Positions 61,601-64,000 of a stretch of DNA of 64,000 nucleotides are shown piece after piece. The stretch's first letter is position 1. Every line of letters starts with the position of its first letter. The stretch is from Bolinopsis microptera (lineage: Eukaryota > Ctenophora > Tentaculata > Lobata > Bolinopsidae). The position numbers were made by a program, and so were the translations under genes. The notes beneath the pieces were generated by a model that was given only the letters and a program-made list of their open reading frames with translations, had not been told where the DNA came from and searched no databases. The stretch spans positions 1,445,375 to 1,509,374 of the forward strand of contig NC_087072.1 in assembly GCF_026151205.1 (NCBI RefSeq), given 5' to 3'.

Positions 61601-64000
61601 CCCTGTTAGAGAGTGAGTTATGTTGAATCCCCTGTTAGAGAGTGGGTTATGTTGAATCACCTGTTAGAGAGTGAGTTATGTTGAATCCCCTGTTAGAGAG
61701 TGAGTTATGTTGAATCCCCTGTTAGAGAGTGAGTTATGTTGAATCCCCTGTTAGGGAGTGAGTTATGTTGAATCCCCTGTTAGAGAGTGAGTTATGTTGA
61801 ATCACCTGTTAGAGAGTGAGTTATGTAGAATCCCCTGTTAGAGAGTGAGTTATGTTGAATCCCCTGTTAGAGAGTGAGTTATGTTGAATCCCCTGTTAGA
61901 GAGTGAGTTATGTAGAATCCCCTGTTAGAGAGTGAGTTATGTAGAATCCCCTGTTAGAGAGTGAGTTATGTTGAATCCTCTGTTAGAGAGTGAGTTATGT
62001 TGAATCTCCTGTTAGAGAGTGAGTTATGTTGAATCCCCTGTTAGAGAGTGAGTTATGTAGAATCCCCTGTTAGAGAGTGAGTTATGTAGAATCCCCTGTT
62101 AGAGAGTGAGTTATGTTGAATCACCTGTTAGGGAGGAGTTATGTTGAATCCCCTGTTAGGGAGGAGTTATGTTGAATCCCCTGTTAGAGAGTGAGTTATG
62201 TTGAATCCCCTGTTAGAGAGTGAGTTATGTTGAATCACCTGTTAGAGAGTGAGTTATGTTGAATCCCCTGTTAGAGAGTGAGTTATGTTAAATCCCCTGT
62301 TAGAGAGTGAGTTATGTTGGTTCCCCTGTTAGAGAGTGAGCTATGTTGAATCCCCTGTTAGAGAGTGAGTTATGTTGAATCCCCTGTTAGAGAGTGAGTT
62401 ATGTTGAATCCCCTGTTAGAGAGTGAGTTAGGTTGAATCCCTTGTTATAGAGTGAGTTATGTTGAACCCCTGTTAGAGAGTGAGTTATGTTGAACCCCCT
62501 GTTAGAGAGTGAGTTATGTTGAATCCCCTGTTAGAGAGTGAGTTATGTAGAATCCCCTGTTAGAGAGTGAGTTATGTTGAATCCCCTGTTAGAGAGTGAG
62601 TTATGTAGAATCCCCTGTTAGAGAGTGAGTTATGTTGAATCCCCTGTTAGAGAGTGAGTTATGTTGAATCCCCTGTTAGAGAGTGAGTTATGTTGAATCC
62701 CCTGTTAGAGAGTGAGTTATGTTGAATTCCCTGTTAGAGAGTGAGTTATGTTGAATCCCTTGTTAGAGAGTGAGTTATGTTGAAACCCCTGTTAGAGAAT
62801 GAGTTATATTGAACCCCCTGTTAGAGAGTGAGTTATGTTGAATCCCCTGTTAGAGAGTGAGTTATGTTGAATCCCCTGTTAGAGAATGAGTTATGTTGAA
62901 TCCCCTGTTAGAGAGTGAGTTATGTAGAATCCCCTGTTAGAGAGTGAGTTATGTAGAATCCCCTGTTAGAGAGTGAGTTATGTTGAATCCCCTGTTAGGG
63001 AGGAGTTATGTTGAATCCCCTGTTAGAGAGTGAGTTATGTTGAATCCCCTGTTAGAGAGTGAGTTATGTTGAATCACCTGTTAGAGAGTGAGTTATGTTG
63101 AATCCCCTGTTAGAGAGTGAGTTATGTTGAATCCCCTGTTAGAGAATGAGTTATATTGAACCCCCTGTTAGAGAGTGAGTTATGTTGAATCCCCTGTTAG
63201 AGAGTGAGTTATGTTGAATCACCTGTTAGAGAGTGAGTTATGTTGAATCCCCTGTTAGGGAGTGAGTTATGTTGAATCCCCTGTTAGAGAGTGAGTTATG
63301 TTGAATCACCTGTTAGAGAGTGAGTTATGTAGAATCCCCTGTTAGAGAGTGAGTTATGTTGAATCACCTGTTAGAGAGTGAGTTATGTTGAATCCCCTGT
63401 TAGAGAGTGAGTTATGTTGAATCCCCTGTTAGAGAGTGAGTTATGTTGAATCCCCTGTTAGGGAGTGAGTTATGTTGAATCCCCTGTTAGAGAGTGAGTT
63501 ATGTTGAATCACCTGTTAGAGAGTGAGTTATGTTGAATCCCCTGTTAGGGAGTGAGTTATGTTGAATCCCCTGTTAGAGAGTGAGTTATGTTGAATCACC
63601 TGTTAGAGAGTGAGTTATGTAGAATCCCCTGTTAGAGAGTGAGTTATGTTGAATCCCCTGTTAGAGAGTGAGTTATGTTGAATCCCCTGTTAGAGAGTGA
63701 GTTATGTAGAATCCCCTGTTAGAGAGTGAGTTATGTAGAATCCCCTGTTAGAGAGTGAGTTATGTTGAATCCTCTGTTAGAGAGTGAGTTATGTTGAATC
63801 TCCTGTTAGAGAGTGAGTTATGTTGAATCCCCTGTTAGAGAGTGAGTTATGTAGAATCCCCTGTTAGAGAGTGAGTTATGTTGAATCCCCTGTTAGAGAG
63901 TGAGTTATGTAGAATCCCCTGTTAGAGAGTGAGTTATGTTGAATCCCCTGTTAGAGAGTGAGTTATGTTGAATCCCCTGTTAGAGAGTGAGTTATGTTGA
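55687..64000. repeat. 29-bp satellite, about 287 units, open at the window end
   Basis: The unit is gttgaatcccctgttagaga followed by gtgagttat. Recurrent variants are gtagaatcc, aatcacct, gagaatgag, gggaggag (one base shorter) and gggagtgag. Variant blocks recur in order, showing higher-order structure, with a clear 2.72-kb repeat (about 94 units). The 29-bp length has no open frame of any size. The array runs past the end of the window. Confidence 0.98.

Noticed and set aside
55687..64000. CRISPR-like array of 29-bp direct repeats
   Set aside because: Units are contiguous with no unique spacers, and the DNA is eukaryotic; it is a satellite.

Overview
This window looks like nuclear DNA of an invertebrate animal. 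It is AT-rich, its genes are split by GT-AG introns, and it encodes metazoan-only domains: a Wnt ligand, a kringle, F5/8C-like lectin domains and a GAS2-type calponin-homology domain. Non-LTR retrotransposons, a mariner and many minisatellites fill the rest. A cnidarian or another early-branching animal fits, but the sequence alone does not fix the species. There is no bacterial gene organisation.

Layout. 1-3.07 kb is a 33-bp satellite with higher-order structure. 5.0-6.0 kb (minus) is the 5' part of an unrecognised basic, Ser/Lys-rich gene. 8.27-8.88 kb is a 9-bp array. 9.36-11.26 kb is a broken, 5'-truncated LINE (RT plus RNase H) with an 11-bp target duplication. 14.9-16.2 kb is a broken mariner between two arrays of the same 20-bp unit. 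16.57-17.47 kb is an 18-bp array. 18.44-27.66 kb (minus) is a Wnt gene reconstructed here from eight exons with consistent phases and 24 cysteines. Its introns hold a nested FLYWCH zinc-finger gene and large arrays. 29.7-35.0 kb (minus) holds exons of a GAS2-like CH-domain gene and possibly a second gene. 36.2-36.6 kb is a palindromic MITE. 41.13-46.23 kb (minus) is a secreted protein: signal peptide, two F5/8C-like domains, a complete kringle, then a partial CCP/sushi. 47.7-48.1 kb (minus) has the last two exons of a small CxxC gene. LINE scraps with target duplications lie at 47.0 and 49.5-50.2 kb. 51.7-54.6 kb (plus) is a 960-residue intronless gene: membrane anchor, NERD nuclease-like domain, repetitive charged linker and SF1/Schlafen-like helicase core. 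55.69-64.0 kb is a 29-bp satellite that runs off the window.

Main biological points. (1) The Wnt exon carrying the lipid-acceptor motif CYGMSGSC is preceded by tandem copies of its own 3' splice site and followed by about 22 copies of its own 5' splice site. (2) The NERD-linker-helicase protein is an unusual, possibly immune-type or nucleic-acid-sensing architecture. (3) Several unrelated arrays carry one splice-site-like motif per unit. Exon models were built by eye from splice consensus, phase and protein similarity, and have no transcript support.
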